A DNA stretch of 64,000 bases from Halorubrum amylolyticum (GTDB taxonomy: Archaea; Halobacteriota; Halobacteria; Halobacteriales; Haloferacaceae): contig NZ_SDJP01000002.1 in assembly GCF_004114995.1 (NCBI RefSeq), positions 62,001 to 126,000 on the forward strand, in the 5' to 3' direction. The first letter of the stretch is position 1. Each line of letters opens with the position of its first letter. The translations under genes and the position numbers were made by a program. Of this stretch, positions 7,206 to 15,860 are shown piece by piece. Below the pieces are notes generated by a model that saw only the letters and a list, made by a program, of their open reading frames with translations, did not search any database and was not told the DNA's origin.

Positions 7206-9383
7206 ATGACTCCCTTGCAGGCGGCCACCCGGGAGACGTTCTGGACGATCGGTCCGGTCGGGAAGGCCGCGTTCTACTGGCTCGCCGCGGTCGCGATCCT
7301 CGTGTTCCTGTACGGGGTGTACGCCCGGTTCGCGGCGTACGCCCGCGGGAGCGAGGACCCGCGCGACCGGCTGTCGAACCTCCCCGCGAGGACGGTCGCG
7401 GCGACGAAGGCGGTGCTGTCGAACGAGAACCAGTTCGACCGGGACCTGTACGCCGGCGTGATGCACACGTTCGTGCTGTGGGGCTTCCTCACCCTGCTGG
7501 TCGCGACGACCATCCTCGGGTTCGACATCGACGTGTACCGCCCGCTCGCGGGTGAATCGTTCTGGGTGGGCGATTTCTACTTAGCCTATCAGTTCACCGT
7601 CGACGCGTTCGGCCTGCTGTTCGTCGTCGGCGTCGGCATGGCCGCGTACCGCCGGTACCGCGACCGCGACGGGCGGCTGTGGGGGAAACACACCTCGCTG
7701 GAGGACGACGCGTTCGTCTGGACCCTCTTTCTCCTCGGCGTCGGCGGCTTCGTCGTGCAGGCGCTCGGCATCGTCGGCCAGCCCGCCAGAGCCGACGAGA
7801 CGGTGAGCTTCGTCGGCATGGCGATGGCGGCCGGCTTCCGGTGGCTGGGCCTGACGCCCGCGGGCGCGGAGGCGATCTACGGCGTCGTCTGGTGGAGCCA
7901 CTCGCTGTTGGCGTTCGCGTTCATCGCGTGGATCCCGTACGCGAAGCCGTTCCACATGATCTCCTCGTTCGCGAACGTCGTCGCCCGCGACGAAAAGGCG
8001 GGCGCGCGGCTCCCCAACGTGCCCGCGGACCTCGATCACACCAACGCCGAGTCCGTCGAGGACTTCACGTGGAAGGAGCTGATGGACGGCGACGCCTGCA
8101 CCAAGTGCGGGCGGTGTACCGACGCCTGCCCCGCCGACACCGTCGGCCGGAACCTCGACCCGCGGGACGTCATCCTCGACCTGAAGGCGTACCGCGAGTC
8201 CGTGACCGACGACCCGGTGGCGGGTGCGGGCGGCGGAACCGTCGCGACCGACGGCGGGACCGCCGCCAGCGACGGCGGGACCGTCCCCATCGTCGCCGAC
8301 GAGGGCGGCGTCGTCGCCAGCGAGTCGATGGAGTCGTGCATGTCGTGTCTGGCCTGCATGGACGCCTGTCCCGTCGACATCGAACACCTCACGTCGTTCA
8401 CCAAGCTGAACCGCCAGCTTGTCGACGAGGGGGCGGTCGACTCGAACCTCCAGGACGTGTTCCAGGACGTGATGCAGAAGGGGAACACCTTCGGCGAGTC
8501 GCAGTCGGCCCGCGGCGATTGGACGGACGAACTGGACGACGTGGAGGTCCCGGACGCCCGCGAGCGCGAGGTGGAGTACCTCTGGTACGTCGGCGACTAC
8601 CCGAGCTTCGACGACCGGAACAGGAAGGTCGCCCGCGCGCTCGCCCGCCTGTTCGACGAGGCCGACGTGTCGTTCGGGGTTCTCTTCGACGACGAGAAGA
8701 CCGACGGCAACGACATCCGGCGGATCGGCGAGGAGTTCCTCTACCTCGAACTGGCGGGCCACCACGTCGAGACGTTCGCGGACTGCGAGTTCGACACGAT
8801 CGTCTGTACGGACCCGCACTCGTACAACACCATCAAAAACGAGTACCCCGAGGTCGACTTCGCGGAGTTCGCCGACGACCCGATGATGCCGTTCGACCGC
8901 GAGGAGCCGTGGAACGCCGACGGCGAGATCGACGTGTTCCACTGGACGCAGGTGGTGGAGGAGCTGGTGGCCGAGGGGCGGCTTGACCTCTCCGGCGACG
9001 AGCTGGACTACACCGTCACCTACCACGACCCCTGCCACCTCGGCCGGTACAACGACGAGTACGAGGCGCCCCGCGAGCTGATCCGCGCGACCGGCGCCGA
9101 CCTCCACGAGATGCCGCGCTCACGGAACGACTCGTTCTGCTGTGGCGGCGGCGGCGGCGGGCTCTGGACCGAGCACGACGAGGCGGTCAAGCCGAGCGAG
9201 GAACGGCTCCGCGAGGCGGTCGAGGACACCGATGCGGGTGCGGCGATCGAGAAGTTCGTCGTCGCCTGCCCGATGTGTACGACGATGTTCGAGGACGGTC
9301 GGAAGACGGGGAACTTCGAGGACGACGTGGAGATCGTCGACGTCGCGGAACTCCTGATCGAGGCGGTGGAGGCGGGTCAGTAG
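7206..9383 (+). CDS. Membrane Fe-S oxidoreductase: NarI-like haem domain + ferredoxin + HdrD/GlpC-like CCG domains
   Basis: This 725-residue fusion has an N-terminal domain with about five membrane helices and conserved histidines (MHTFVLWGF, WWSHSLLAFAFIAW) like the nitrate reductase gamma haem b subunit. It then has two 4Fe-4S motifs, CTKCGRCTDACP (about 298) and CMSCLACMDACP (about 378), and two CCG domains (CHLGRY about 609, CCGGGGGG about 645, CPMC about 688). The architecture matches membrane oxidoreductases thought to pass electrons from electron-transfer flavoprotein to quinone (FadF-like). etfBA lie at 56-58 kb. A glycine/threonine linker with repeats splits the two ferredoxin motifs. 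The substrate is inferred, not shown. Confidence 0.85.
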   Translation: MTPLQAATRETFWTIGPVGKAAFYWLAAVAILVFLYGVYARFAAYARGSEDPRDRLSNLPARTVAATKAVLSNENQFDRDLYAGVMHTFVLWGFLTLLVATTILGFDIDVYRPLAGESFWVGDFYLAYQFTVDAFGLLFVVGVGMAAYRRYRDRDGRLWGKHTSLEDDAFVWTLFLLGVGGFVVQALGIVGQPARADETVSFVGMAMAAGFRWLGLTPAGAEAIYGVVWWSHSLLAFAFIAWIPYAKPFHMISSFANVVARDEKAGARLPNVPADLDHTNAESVEDFTWKELMDGDACTKCGRCTDACPADTVGRNLDPRDVILDLKAYRESVTDDPVAGAGGGTVATDGGTAASDGGTVPIVADEGGVVASESMESCMSCLACMDACPVDIEHLTSFTKLNRQLVDEGAVDSNLQDVFQDVMQKGNTFGESQSARGDWTDELDDVEVPDAREREVEYLWYVGDYPSFDDRNRKVARALARLFDEADVSFGVLFDDEKTDGNDIRRIGEEFLYLELAGHHVETFADCEFDTIVCTDPHSYNTIKNEYPEVDFAEFADDPMMPFDREEPWNADGEIDVFHWTQVVEELVAEGRLDLSGDELDYTVTYHDPCHLGRYNDEYEAPRELIRATGADLHEMPRSRNDSFCCGGGGGGLWTEHDEAVKPSEERLREAVEDTDAGAAIEKFVVACPMCTTMFEDGRKTGNFEDDVEIVDVAELLIEAVEAGQ

Positions 9384-9384
9384 C

Positions 9385-9435
9385 GACGGAGGTAGTGGAG
9401 ACGGAGGTAGTGGAGACGGAGGTAGTGGAGACGGA
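9385..9435 (+). repeat. 15-bp tandem repeat, 3.4 copies
   Basis: The unit GACGGAGGTAGTGGA occurs at 9385, 9400 and 9415, with GACGGA of a fourth at 9430. It lies between the oxidoreductase stop and the end of the opposite-strand gene, so it is intergenic. Confidence 0.9.
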
Positions 9436-9461
9436 CTCGTAGTCGCGCCGCGCCGTGTCTC

Positions 9462-9782
9462 TCAGGAGGTCGACGGCGACTCCGACTCCGACTCCGACTC
9501 GACCGCCTCGTCGACCCGACGCAGTAGCTCCCGCCCCGGCGCCCGGTCGCGCACGGGCGCGTCGCCGAGGTAGTCGACCAGGGCGTCGCGGAGGAGCGCG
9601 GCGCCGCGGGGCGCGAGGGGACGGCCGCGCTCGATGCGGCGGATCGGTCGGCACTGCGGGGGCGCGTCGTCGCCGGCGTCGGCGGCGGCCTCGCCCGCGT
9701 CAACGAGAGCGGCGTGGGCGACCCACGCCTCCTCGTGCGACAGCGACAGCGGGATCGGCTCCCCGGTCGTCGGTGGGGTCAT
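9462..9782 (-). CDS. Small haloarchaeal conserved hypothetical protein
   Basis: This 106-residue soluble protein contains HEEAWVAHAALVDAGEAA, RPIRRIERG and ALLRDALVDYLGDAPVRD, a pattern I associate with a widespread haloarchaeal family of unknown function. It is mostly helical and ends in a Ser/Glu repeat (SESESESP). A TATA-like TTTTTAAG on the minus strand (about 9809-9816) lies 27-34 bases before ATG 9782. It diverges from pstS across a shared 175-base promoter region. No motif suggests an enzyme activity. Confidence 0.7.
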   Translation of the reverse strand: MTPPTTGEPIPLSLSHEEAWVAHAALVDAGEAAADAGDDAPPQCRPIRRIERGRPLAPRGAALLRDALVDYLGDAPVRDRAPGRELLRRVDEAVESESESESPSTS

Positions 9783-9862
9783 CGTCCGGGCCTTCGCCCG
9801 GAGGCTCTTAAAAATACTCCCGGACGCTCGATCGACGCCGGGGGTGCTGGCCGCGCCCGCGA

Positions 9863-9940
9863 CCCCGTCTATATAGAGTATATATCCACGGGGAGCGGTA
9901 CTGCGACGGCAGTACCACTCATAGCATACTACTTAACCGG
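9863..9940 (+). promoter_or_regulatory. pstS promoter region with two TATA boxes and nested palindromes
   Basis: CCCCGT (9863-9868) and ACGGGG (9888-9893) flank TATATA-GAG-TATATA (9870-9884). A perfect 8-bp palindrome, GGTACTGC-GACG-GCAGTACC (9897-9916), lies where a transcript from that TATA would start. A second box, TACTTAA (about 9930-9936), is 22-28 bases before ATG 9958 and would give a leaderless mRNA. As I recall, a haloarchaeal pst operon with two such promoters has been described, used differently with phosphate supply. Confidence 0.5.
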
Positions 9941-9957
9941 AAACCGCCCACGGTCAG

Positions 9958-10968
9958 ATGATGGCATCAAGCCACGACGCGGACACCGAGGGGGTCACGC
10001 GGCGGAAATCGCTCGCGGCGCTCGCCGGCGCGGGGGCGCTGGCGCTCGCGGGCTGTACGCAGAGCACGGGAGACGGCGGCTCCGGAGACGGTTCCGACGG
10101 CGATTCGCTGTCGGGCGCGATCAACATCGCGGGGTCGAGCACCGTGTTCCCGCTGATGAGCGCGGTGCTGGAGGACTTCGCCGAACAGCATCCCGGCGTG
10201 GACCCCAACATCAGTTCGACCGGGTCCGGCGGCGGGTTCTCGAACTACTTCTGCGTCGGCGAGACCGACTTCAACAACGCGAGCCGGGGGATTCAGGAGG
10301 AAGAAGAGCAGCTCTGTGCCGACAACGACGTCGAGTACGTCGAACTGATCGCGGCGACGGACGCGCTCACGATCGTCGTCAACCCCGAGGCGGACTGGAT
10401 CGACTCGCTCACCGTCGAGGAGCTCGCGACGATCTGGGAGTCCGACGCCGTCGAGACGTGGGACGAGGTCCGCGACGAGTTCCCGAACGAGGAGATCAAC
10501 CGGTTCGGCGCGGCCGACACCTCGGGTACGTACGATTACTTCATCGAGGCGATCCTCGGCGAGCGCGGTCACACGAGCGACTATCAGGCGACCGAAAACG
10601 ACAACAACATCGCCCAGGGCGTCATGGGAAGCGAGTACGCCATCGGTTACTTCGGGTTCTCGTACTACTTCCTGAACCCCGACGAACTCAAGGCGCCCGG
10701 TATCGACGACGGCAACGGTCCCGTCGAGCCGAGCCTCGAAACGGCGGCCAGCGGCGAATACACTCCGCTCTCGCGGCCGCTCTTCACGTACCCCTCGATC
10801 GAGTCGCTCGGCGAGGAGCACATCGCGGAGTTCGCCCGGTACTTCGTCGAGCAGACGACCAACGAGGCGCTCGTCGCCGAGGACGTGGGATACGTCCCCG
10901 CGACCGAGGAGACCCAAGAGGAGCAGATGCAGATCCTCGAAGACGCCATCGAGCGGGCGCAGGGCTGA
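9958..10968 (+). CDS. pstS: Phosphate ABC transporter substrate-binding lipoprotein PstS
   Basis: This 336-residue protein is the phosphate-binding component. It has an N-terminal twin-arginine-like VTRRKSLAALAGAGALALAGC with a lipobox cysteine at about 33, then an acidic Gly/Ser/Asp linker. The PstS domain shows INIAGSSTVFPL, STGSGGGFSNYF and DTSGTYDYF, which line the phosphate site. Export probably uses the Tat route with lipid anchoring, as for most haloarchaeal binding proteins. ATG codons at 9958 and 9961 are adjacent. pstC starts 57 bases after the stop, so the five genes are probably one transcription unit. Confidence 0.95.
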   Translation: MMASSHDADTEGVTRRKSLAALAGAGALALAGCTQSTGDGGSGDGSDGDSLSGAINIAGSSTVFPLMSAVLEDFAEQHPGVDPNISSTGSGGGFSNYFCVGETDFNNASRGIQEEEEQLCADNDVEYVELIAATDALTIVVNPEADWIDSLTVEELATIWESDAVETWDEVRDEFPNEEINRFGAADTSGTYDYFIEAILGERGHTSDYQATENDNNIAQGVMGSEYAIGYFGFSYYFLNPDELKAPGIDDGNGPVEPSLETAASGEYTPLSRPLFTYPSIESLGEEHIAEFARYFVEQTTNEALVAEDVGYVPATEETQEEQMQILEDAIERAQG

Positions 10969-11024
10969 CTCGGCGCGATGAACCGGTGTATTGATTTACG
11001 ACAGCGTGCGATACCCGACCGGTT

Positions 11025-11999
11025 GTGACAGATAGTACCGAGAGTCCCGATCTCCAGCGTCGGAGCGGGCTCAGACGACTGAAAGAGGGGACCTACGGCG
11101 GGCTCTTCGCCGCGTGCGCGGCGATCACCCTGCTCACGACGGTGGCCATCTTCGCGACGCTGTTGTATGACGCGGTCGTGTTCTTCCAAGAGATAGCGAT
11201 CGCCGAGTTCCTGACCGGCACCAACTGGAGCCCCAATCCGGCGGGCGGCGGGCAGGCGTTCGGAATCATCCCGCTCCTGATCGGGACGATCACCGTGACG
11301 ATCGCGGCGGCGTGTATCGCGCTTCCCGTGGGGACGCTGACGGCGATCTACCTCAGCGAGTACGCGAGCACGAACGCGCGCTCGATACTCAAGCCGCTGT
11401 TGGAGATCCTCGCCGGCATCCCGACGGTCGTGTACGGGTACTTCGCGCTGGTGTACATCACGCCGGCGCTGAAGGCGACGCTGTTCCCGGAGATGAGCAC
11501 CTTCAACGCGCTGTCGGCGTCGATCATGGTCGGAATCATGACCATTCCGATGGTGTCTTCGATCTCCGAGGACGCGATGAGCGCGGTGCCCGACGAGCTC
11601 CGGCAGGCCGGCTACGGGCTCGGCGCGACGAAGTTCGAGGTGTCGACCGGGATCGTCGTCCCCGCGTCGATATCCGGGATCGCCTCCTCGTACATCCTCG
11701 CCGTCTCCCGCGCCATCGGCGAGACGATGATCGTCGTCGTCGCGATGGGCGCGCAGGCGCGGATGCCGGCGGTTCAGGAGTTCGCGTTCGGAATTCCGTT
11801 CATCAACCCCGCAGACGTTCTTCTGGAGTCGGGGATGACGATCACCGTCGCGATGGTCCAGATCGCACAGAGTGACCTCACCGGCGGGACGATCCCGTAC
11901 GACTCGATGTTCGCGCTCGGCCTCTCGCTGTTCGTGGTGACGCTCGTAATGAACGTGATTAGTGACATCATCGCGGAACGCTACCGGGAGGAGTACTGA
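11025..11999 (+). CDS. pstC: Phosphate ABC transporter permease PstC
   Basis: This 324-residue permease has six predicted membrane helices and the inner-membrane EAA-type loop ISEDAMSAVPDELRQAGYGL that contacts PstB. GLLEILAGIPTVVYGYFAL and ILAVSRAIGETMIVVVAMGAQ are typical PstC/PstA helices (each shown here in part). It pairs with PstA to form the phosphate channel. The start is GTG 11025, after a short gap from pstS. Its stop overlaps the pstA ATG by one base (TGATG). Confidence 0.95.
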   Translation: MTDSTESPDLQRRSGLRRLKEGTYGGLFAACAAITLLTTVAIFATLLYDAVVFFQEIAIAEFLTGTNWSPNPAGGGQAFGIIPLLIGTITVTIAAACIALPVGTLTAIYLSEYASTNARSILKPLLEILAGIPTVVYGYFALVYITPALKATLFPEMSTFNALSASIMVGIMTIPMVSSISEDAMSAVPDELRQAGYGLGATKFEVSTGIVVPASISGIASSYILAVSRAIGETMIVVVAMGAQARMPAVQEFAFGIPFINPADVLLESGMTITVAMVQIAQSDLTGGTIPYDSMFALGLSLFVVTLVMNVISDIIAERYREEY

Positions 12000-13765
12000 T
12001 GGCGACGGACAACGCGAACGCGGACGGGTTCGGCGAGGTGAGCCGAGTCCGGGGGATCGTCTTCGAGTACCTTTCGCTCGGTGCGAGCGTCGCCGGCCTC
12101 GTCGCGCTCGGCGTCCTCCTGGTGTACGTCGCGATCGACGCCTTCGACTTGGCGAACGCCGGCCCGGAGTGGCTGTTGACGTACTTCCTCACGCTCGTCG
12201 CCCCGTTCCTCGCCTTCTGCCTGTACAGCGCGGGCGACCGAGCGGTGACCCGATGGGCACTCGGCGTGCTCGGCGGCGGCCTCGTCGCCGTCGCGGCGCT
12301 TTTCACCGCGTTCGAGGCGTTCGTCGCGCAGATCCCGCGGCTCTCTTGGCAGCTCGCGTATCTCTTCGTCGTCGCCGCGCCGACCACGGCGTACCTCGCG
12401 TACGTCGGGAGTCGCGGGCGCGCCGCCGCGGTGGGCTTCGGACTGTTGGGCCGACTCGTCGGCGGGGTCGCGATCGGACTCGCCGTCGGGACCCTGTTCT
12501 TGGTGTTCGACGAGCTGGTGTGGTTCCTCGCGTACACGCTGGGGATCGTCCCGGCCGCGGTGCTGTACGCGTACGGTCGCTGGCGCTCGGCTGGCCGAGC
12601 GATGACGGCGGCGGTTCCCGTCGGACTCGTCGGGGTCGTCGCCGCGGTGTTCCTCCGCGGCGTCATCGCCACGTACCCGTCGGACCTCATCATCTACGTC
12701 TGGACGCTCGCGGTCCCGATCGCGGTCGCCGGCGAGCGCGTCGTCGCCGACCGCGGGAGCCGGATCGCGGCGGCCGTCGCCGGCGGCGTGCCGCTCGCGG
12801 TCGCGATCGCCGGCGGCTTCCTCGCCGGCGGCTTCGGCGTCCCCGGCCCCACCGCGCTGATCGTCCTCGTCACGGTCGGCGTGCCGACGGCGGTCTACGT
12901 TCACCGAGTGATCGACGGGGGCGACGGACTGGTCGGACTCGGGCTCCCGTTCCTGCTCGCCGGCGGCGTCCTCGTCGGCGCGCTCGTCGTCGAGGCGTGG
13001 GGTGTGCCCGCGCCGAACCCGTGGCTCGACGTCGGCTTCGTCACGGAGTCGCCCTCGCGGACCGCGGCGGAGGCGGGACTGTACCCCGCGATCGTCGGAT
13101 CGGTGATCATCATCGCGCTCGTCGCGGCGCTGTCGTTCGTCCTCGGCGTCGGGACCTCGATATTCTTGGAGGAGTACATACCCGGGAGCGGTCTCCTCGG
13201 GTCGCTGACGCGGCTGCTGCAGGTCAACATCGCGAACCTGGCCGCGATCCCGTCGGTCGTCTACGGCTTGCTCGGACTCGGGCTGTTCGCGAACCTCCTC
13301 GGGTTGGGCTACGGGACCGCGGTGACCGCCTCGCTGACGCTGTCCCTGCTCATTCTTCCGATCACGATCATCTCCGCGCAGGAGGCGATCCGGTCGGTGC
13401 CGGACGACCTGCGCCGGGGCTCGGACGCCATGGGTGCGACGCGGTGGCAGACGACGAAGAACGTCGTCCTCCCGGAGGCGCTGCCCGGCATCCTCACCGG
13501 GACGATCCTCGCGCTCGGGCGGGCGATCGGCGAGACCGCGCCGCTCATCATGATCGGGGCGGCGACGACCGTGTTCAACGCGCCGGACAGCCTCTTCAGC
13601 CGATTCAGCGCGATGCCGATGCAGATCTACGCGTGGGCCGGCTTCCCGCAGGCGGAGTTCCGGTACGGGGTCGTCGCGGCCGGCGTGATCACCCTGTTGA
13701 TCATCCTCGTCGGCATGAACGGGACAGCGATACTGCTGCGGAACCGCGCGGAGCGGGGGACCTAA
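11999..13765 (+). CDS. pstA: Phosphate ABC transporter permease PstA with a long N-terminal membrane extension
   Basis: Of 588 residues, only the last ~260 form the PstA domain, with [20 protein letters not shown], the EAA loop [21 protein letters not shown] and [18 protein letters not shown]. Before it lie about 300 residues with roughly nine hydrophobic helices that match no standard PstA part; usual PstA proteins have about 280-300 residues. Similar long forms occur in haloarchaea. The extension could be a fused membrane module affecting transport or assembly. The frame is intact, and ATG 11999 is coupled to the pstC stop. Confidence 0.93.
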   Translation: MATDNANADGFGEVSRVRGIVFEYLSLGASVAGLVALGVLLVYVAIDAFDLANAGPEWLLTYFLTLVAPFLAFCLYSAGDRAVTRWALGVLGGGLVAVAALFTAFEAFVAQIPRLSWQLAYLFVVAAPTTAYLAYVGSRGRAAAVGFGLLGRLVGGVAIGLAVGTLFLVFDELVWFLAYTLGIVPAAVLYAYGRWRSAGRAMTAAVPVGLVGVVAAVFLRGVIATYPSDLIIYVWTLAVPIAVAGERVVADRGSRIAAAVAGGVPLAVAIAGGFLAGGFGVPGPTALIVLVTVGVPTAVYVHRVIDGGDGLVGLGLPFLLAGGVLVGALVVEAWGVPAPNPWLDVGFVTESPSRTAAEAGLYPAIVGSVIIIALVAALSFVLGVGTSIFLEEYIPGSGLLGSLTRLLQVNIANLAAIPSVVYGLLGLGLFANLLGLGYGTAVTASLTLSLLILPITIISAQEAIRSVPDDLRRGSDAMGATRWQTTKNVVLPEALPGILTGTILALGRAIGETAPLIMIGAATTVFNAPDSLFSRFSAMPMQIYAWAGFPQAEFRYGVVAAGVITLLIILVGMNGTAILLRNRAERGT

Positions 13766-13766
13766 C

Positions 13767-14597
13767 ATGAGTAACACAGAGACGAGCGACTCGCTCATCA
13801 CGACGGACGTAGAGACCGGATCGAACGAACGGATCGCGACGACGGACGCGACCGCGGTCGCCGCGCGCGACCTGAACGTGTTCTACGGCGACGAACAGGC
13901 GATCGACGACGTGTCGATGGAGATCCCCGAGAACCGGGTGACCGCGCTGATCGGCCCTTCGGGCTGTGGCAAGTCGACGTTCCTCCGGTGTATCAATCGG
14001 ATGAACGACATGATCGAGGTATGTCGCGTCGAGGGCGACGTTGAGTTCGGCGGCAAGAACGTGTACGACGCCGACGTGGACCCGGTGGCACTGCGCCGCA
14101 AGATCGGGATGGTGTTCCAGAAGCCGAACCCGTTCCCGAAGTCGATCCGCGACAACGTCGCGTACGGCCTGAAGATCCAGGGGTACGACGGCGATGTCGA
14201 CGAGCGCGTCGAGGAGTCGCTGAAGGGGGCCGCGCTGTGGGACGAGGTGAAAGACCAGCTCGGTTCCTCGGGGCTCGAACTGTCGGGCGGCCAGCAACAG
14301 CGGCTCTGTATCGCCCGGGCGATCGCGCCCGACCCGGAGGTCATCCTGATGGACGAGCCGACCTCCGCGCTCGACCCGGTCGCGGCCTCGAAGATCGAGG
14401 ACCTCATCGACGATCTGGCGGAGGAGTACACGGTGATCATCGTCACCCACAACATGCAGCAGGCGGCTCGGATCTCCGACCGGACCGCGGTGTTCCTCAC
14501 CGGCGGTCGGCTCGTGGAATACGACGACACCGCGAAGATCTTCGAGGACCCCGAAGAACAGCGCGTCGAGGACTACATCACGGGGAAGTTCGGATAG
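13767..14597 (+). CDS. pstB: Phosphate ABC transporter ATP-binding protein PstB
   Basis: This 276-residue ATPase drives the Pst importer. It has about 30 extra N-terminal residues, then [18 protein letters not shown], Walker [10 protein letters not shown] (about 69-77), a Q-loop in [14 protein letters not shown], signature [16 protein letters not shown], Walker [14 protein letters not shown] and [14 protein letters not shown]. The PNPFPKSI stretch is characteristic of PstB. The ATG comes one base after the pstA stop, and phoU begins directly after the pstB stop. Confidence 0.97.
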   Translation: MSNTETSDSLITTDVETGSNERIATTDATAVAARDLNVFYGDEQAIDDVSMEIPENRVTALIGPSGCGKSTFLRCINRMNDMIEVCRVEGDVEFGGKNVYDADVDPVALRRKIGMVFQKPNPFPKSIRDNVAYGLKIQGYDGDVDERVEESLKGAALWDEVKDQLGSSGLELSGGQQQRLCIARAIAPDPEVILMDEPTSALDPVAASKIEDLIDDLAEEYTVIIVTHNMQQAARISDRTAVFLTGGRLVEYDDTAKIFEDPEEQRVEDYITGKFG

Positions 14598-15353
14598 ATG
14601 CCCCGCGAGAACTACCAGCAGCGGCTCGATCAGCTCCGGGGCGACGTGGTCGCGATGGGCGACCTCGTCCTCGATCGGTACGCGGCCGCGATCGAGGCGG
14701 CCGAAACCGGCGACGACGACCTCGCCGACGAGGTCGTCGAGGGCGATCACGAGGTGAACGAGACGTACCTCGGGTTGGAGGAGGAGTGCACGGAGCTGCT
14801 CGCGCTCCAGCAGCCCGTCGCGGGCGACCTCCGGCTGGTGACCGCCTCGTTCAAGGTGATCACCGACCTCGAACGCGTCGCCGACCTGGCGACCAACCTC
14901 GCGGGCTACGGCGGCCCGGAGGGTGGCGTCCACCCCGCCGTGGAGTTCCGCGAGCTGGGCGAGGACGCCGGCGAGATGGTCGCCGACGCGGTCGCGGCCT
15001 ACGAGGCGGGCGACGCCGCGGCCTGCCGCGAGATCGCGGCCCGCGACGACGAGTTCGACGAGCGGTGCCGACGCGCGAGCGAGGCGGTCGTCCGCGAGCT
15101 GTTGGAGGCCGACCGCGCCCGCAACGAGGCGGCTCTCGACGAGACGGCGCCCGACGAGGCCGAGGGCGACGGGGACGCGGGGGCGGGCGGGGCCAGCGCC
15201 GACGCCGACGCCGAGGCGCTGGAGGCTTCGCTCGACGAGGTCTCCCGCGCGCTGCTCGCGGTCCGCGACCTCGAACGCGTCGCCGACCACGCGGTCAACG
15301 TGGCGGCGCGCACCCTGTACATGGTCGAGAACGACGACGAGCTGATCTACTGA
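14598..15353 (+). CDS. phoU: PhoU-family phosphate regulator
   Basis: This 251-residue protein has the two-repeat helical PhoU fold. Its repeats are marked by YLGLEEECTELLALQQPVA with DLERVADLATNLA, and by RDLERVADHAVNVAART near the C-terminus. PhoU proteins bind metal clusters and restrain the Pst transporter when phosphate is plentiful. A haloarchaeal acidic insertion rich in Asp, Ala and Gly (about 190-215) separates the halves. It starts at the base after the pstB stop, and its own stop overlaps the next ATG. Confidence 0.94.
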   Translation: MPRENYQQRLDQLRGDVVAMGDLVLDRYAAAIEAAETGDDDLADEVVEGDHEVNETYLGLEEECTELLALQQPVAGDLRLVTASFKVITDLERVADLATNLAGYGGPEGGVHPAVEFRELGEDAGEMVADAVAAYEAGDAAACREIAARDDEFDERCRRASEAVVRELLEADRARNEAALDETAPDEAEGDGDAGAGGASADADAEALEASLDEVSRALLAVRDLERVADHAVNVAARTLYMVENDDELIY

Positions 15354-15781
15354 TGGGGACCACCTTCACGTTCATGTGCGTCCGCAACGCCGGGCGCAGC
15401 CAGATGGCGACCGCCTTCGCGGAGCGCGAGCGCGACCGGCGCGGCCTCGGCGACCGCGTCGAGATCGTGACGGGCGGGACGATGCCCGCCGACAGCGTGC
15501 ACGACGTGGTGCGCGAGGCGCTCGCGGAGGTCGGCCTCGACGTGAACGGACGGACGCCCCGCGAGATCGCCGACGAGACGCTCGCCGCGTCCGACTTCGT
15601 CGCCACGATGGGCTGTTCGACGCTGGAGTTGGACGGCGTCGACACCGACGACTGGGACCTCGACGACCCCGGCGAGCGCCCGATCGAGGAGGTCCGCGAG
15701 ATCCGCGACGAGATCGAGCGCCGCGTGATCGCCGTCTTCGACGAGCGGCTCGGCGAGCCCGACGAGCGCGGCGGGGCGTAG
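15353..15781 (+). CDS. Low-molecular-weight phosphotyrosine phosphatase / ArsC-like protein in the pst operon
   Basis: This 142-residue protein begins MGTTFTFMCVRNAGRSQMAT, with the P-loop C-x5-R-S (CVRNAGRS, residues 9-16) of low-molecular-weight protein tyrosine phosphatases and thioredoxin-type arsenate reductases. An Asp in WDLDDPGE is the likely general acid. ATG 15353 shares one base with the phoU stop. Coupling to the phosphate operon fits arsenate entering through Pst and being reduced here, or regulation by dephosphorylation. The resolving cysteines expected of an ArsC are limited to CSTLEL (about residue 87), so either role is open. Confidence 0.8.
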   Translation: MGTTFTFMCVRNAGRSQMATAFAERERDRRGLGDRVEIVTGGTMPADSVHDVVREALAEVGLDVNGRTPREIADETLAASDFVATMGCSTLELDGVDTDDWDLDDPGERPIEEVREIRDEIERRVIAVFDERLGEPDERGGA

Positions 15782-15860
15782 CCGGGGACCGGGCGCTCGC
15801 GCGCCGACCGGCCGGTCGCGGAGCCAAACCGCTTTAGGAGCGCCCCCGTAAGGGGAGGTA

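Noticed and set aside
11981..13801. Long minus-strand frame opposite pstA
   Set aside because: A GC-rich shadow rich in Arg, Asp and Pro with no domain; pstA is certain on the other strand.
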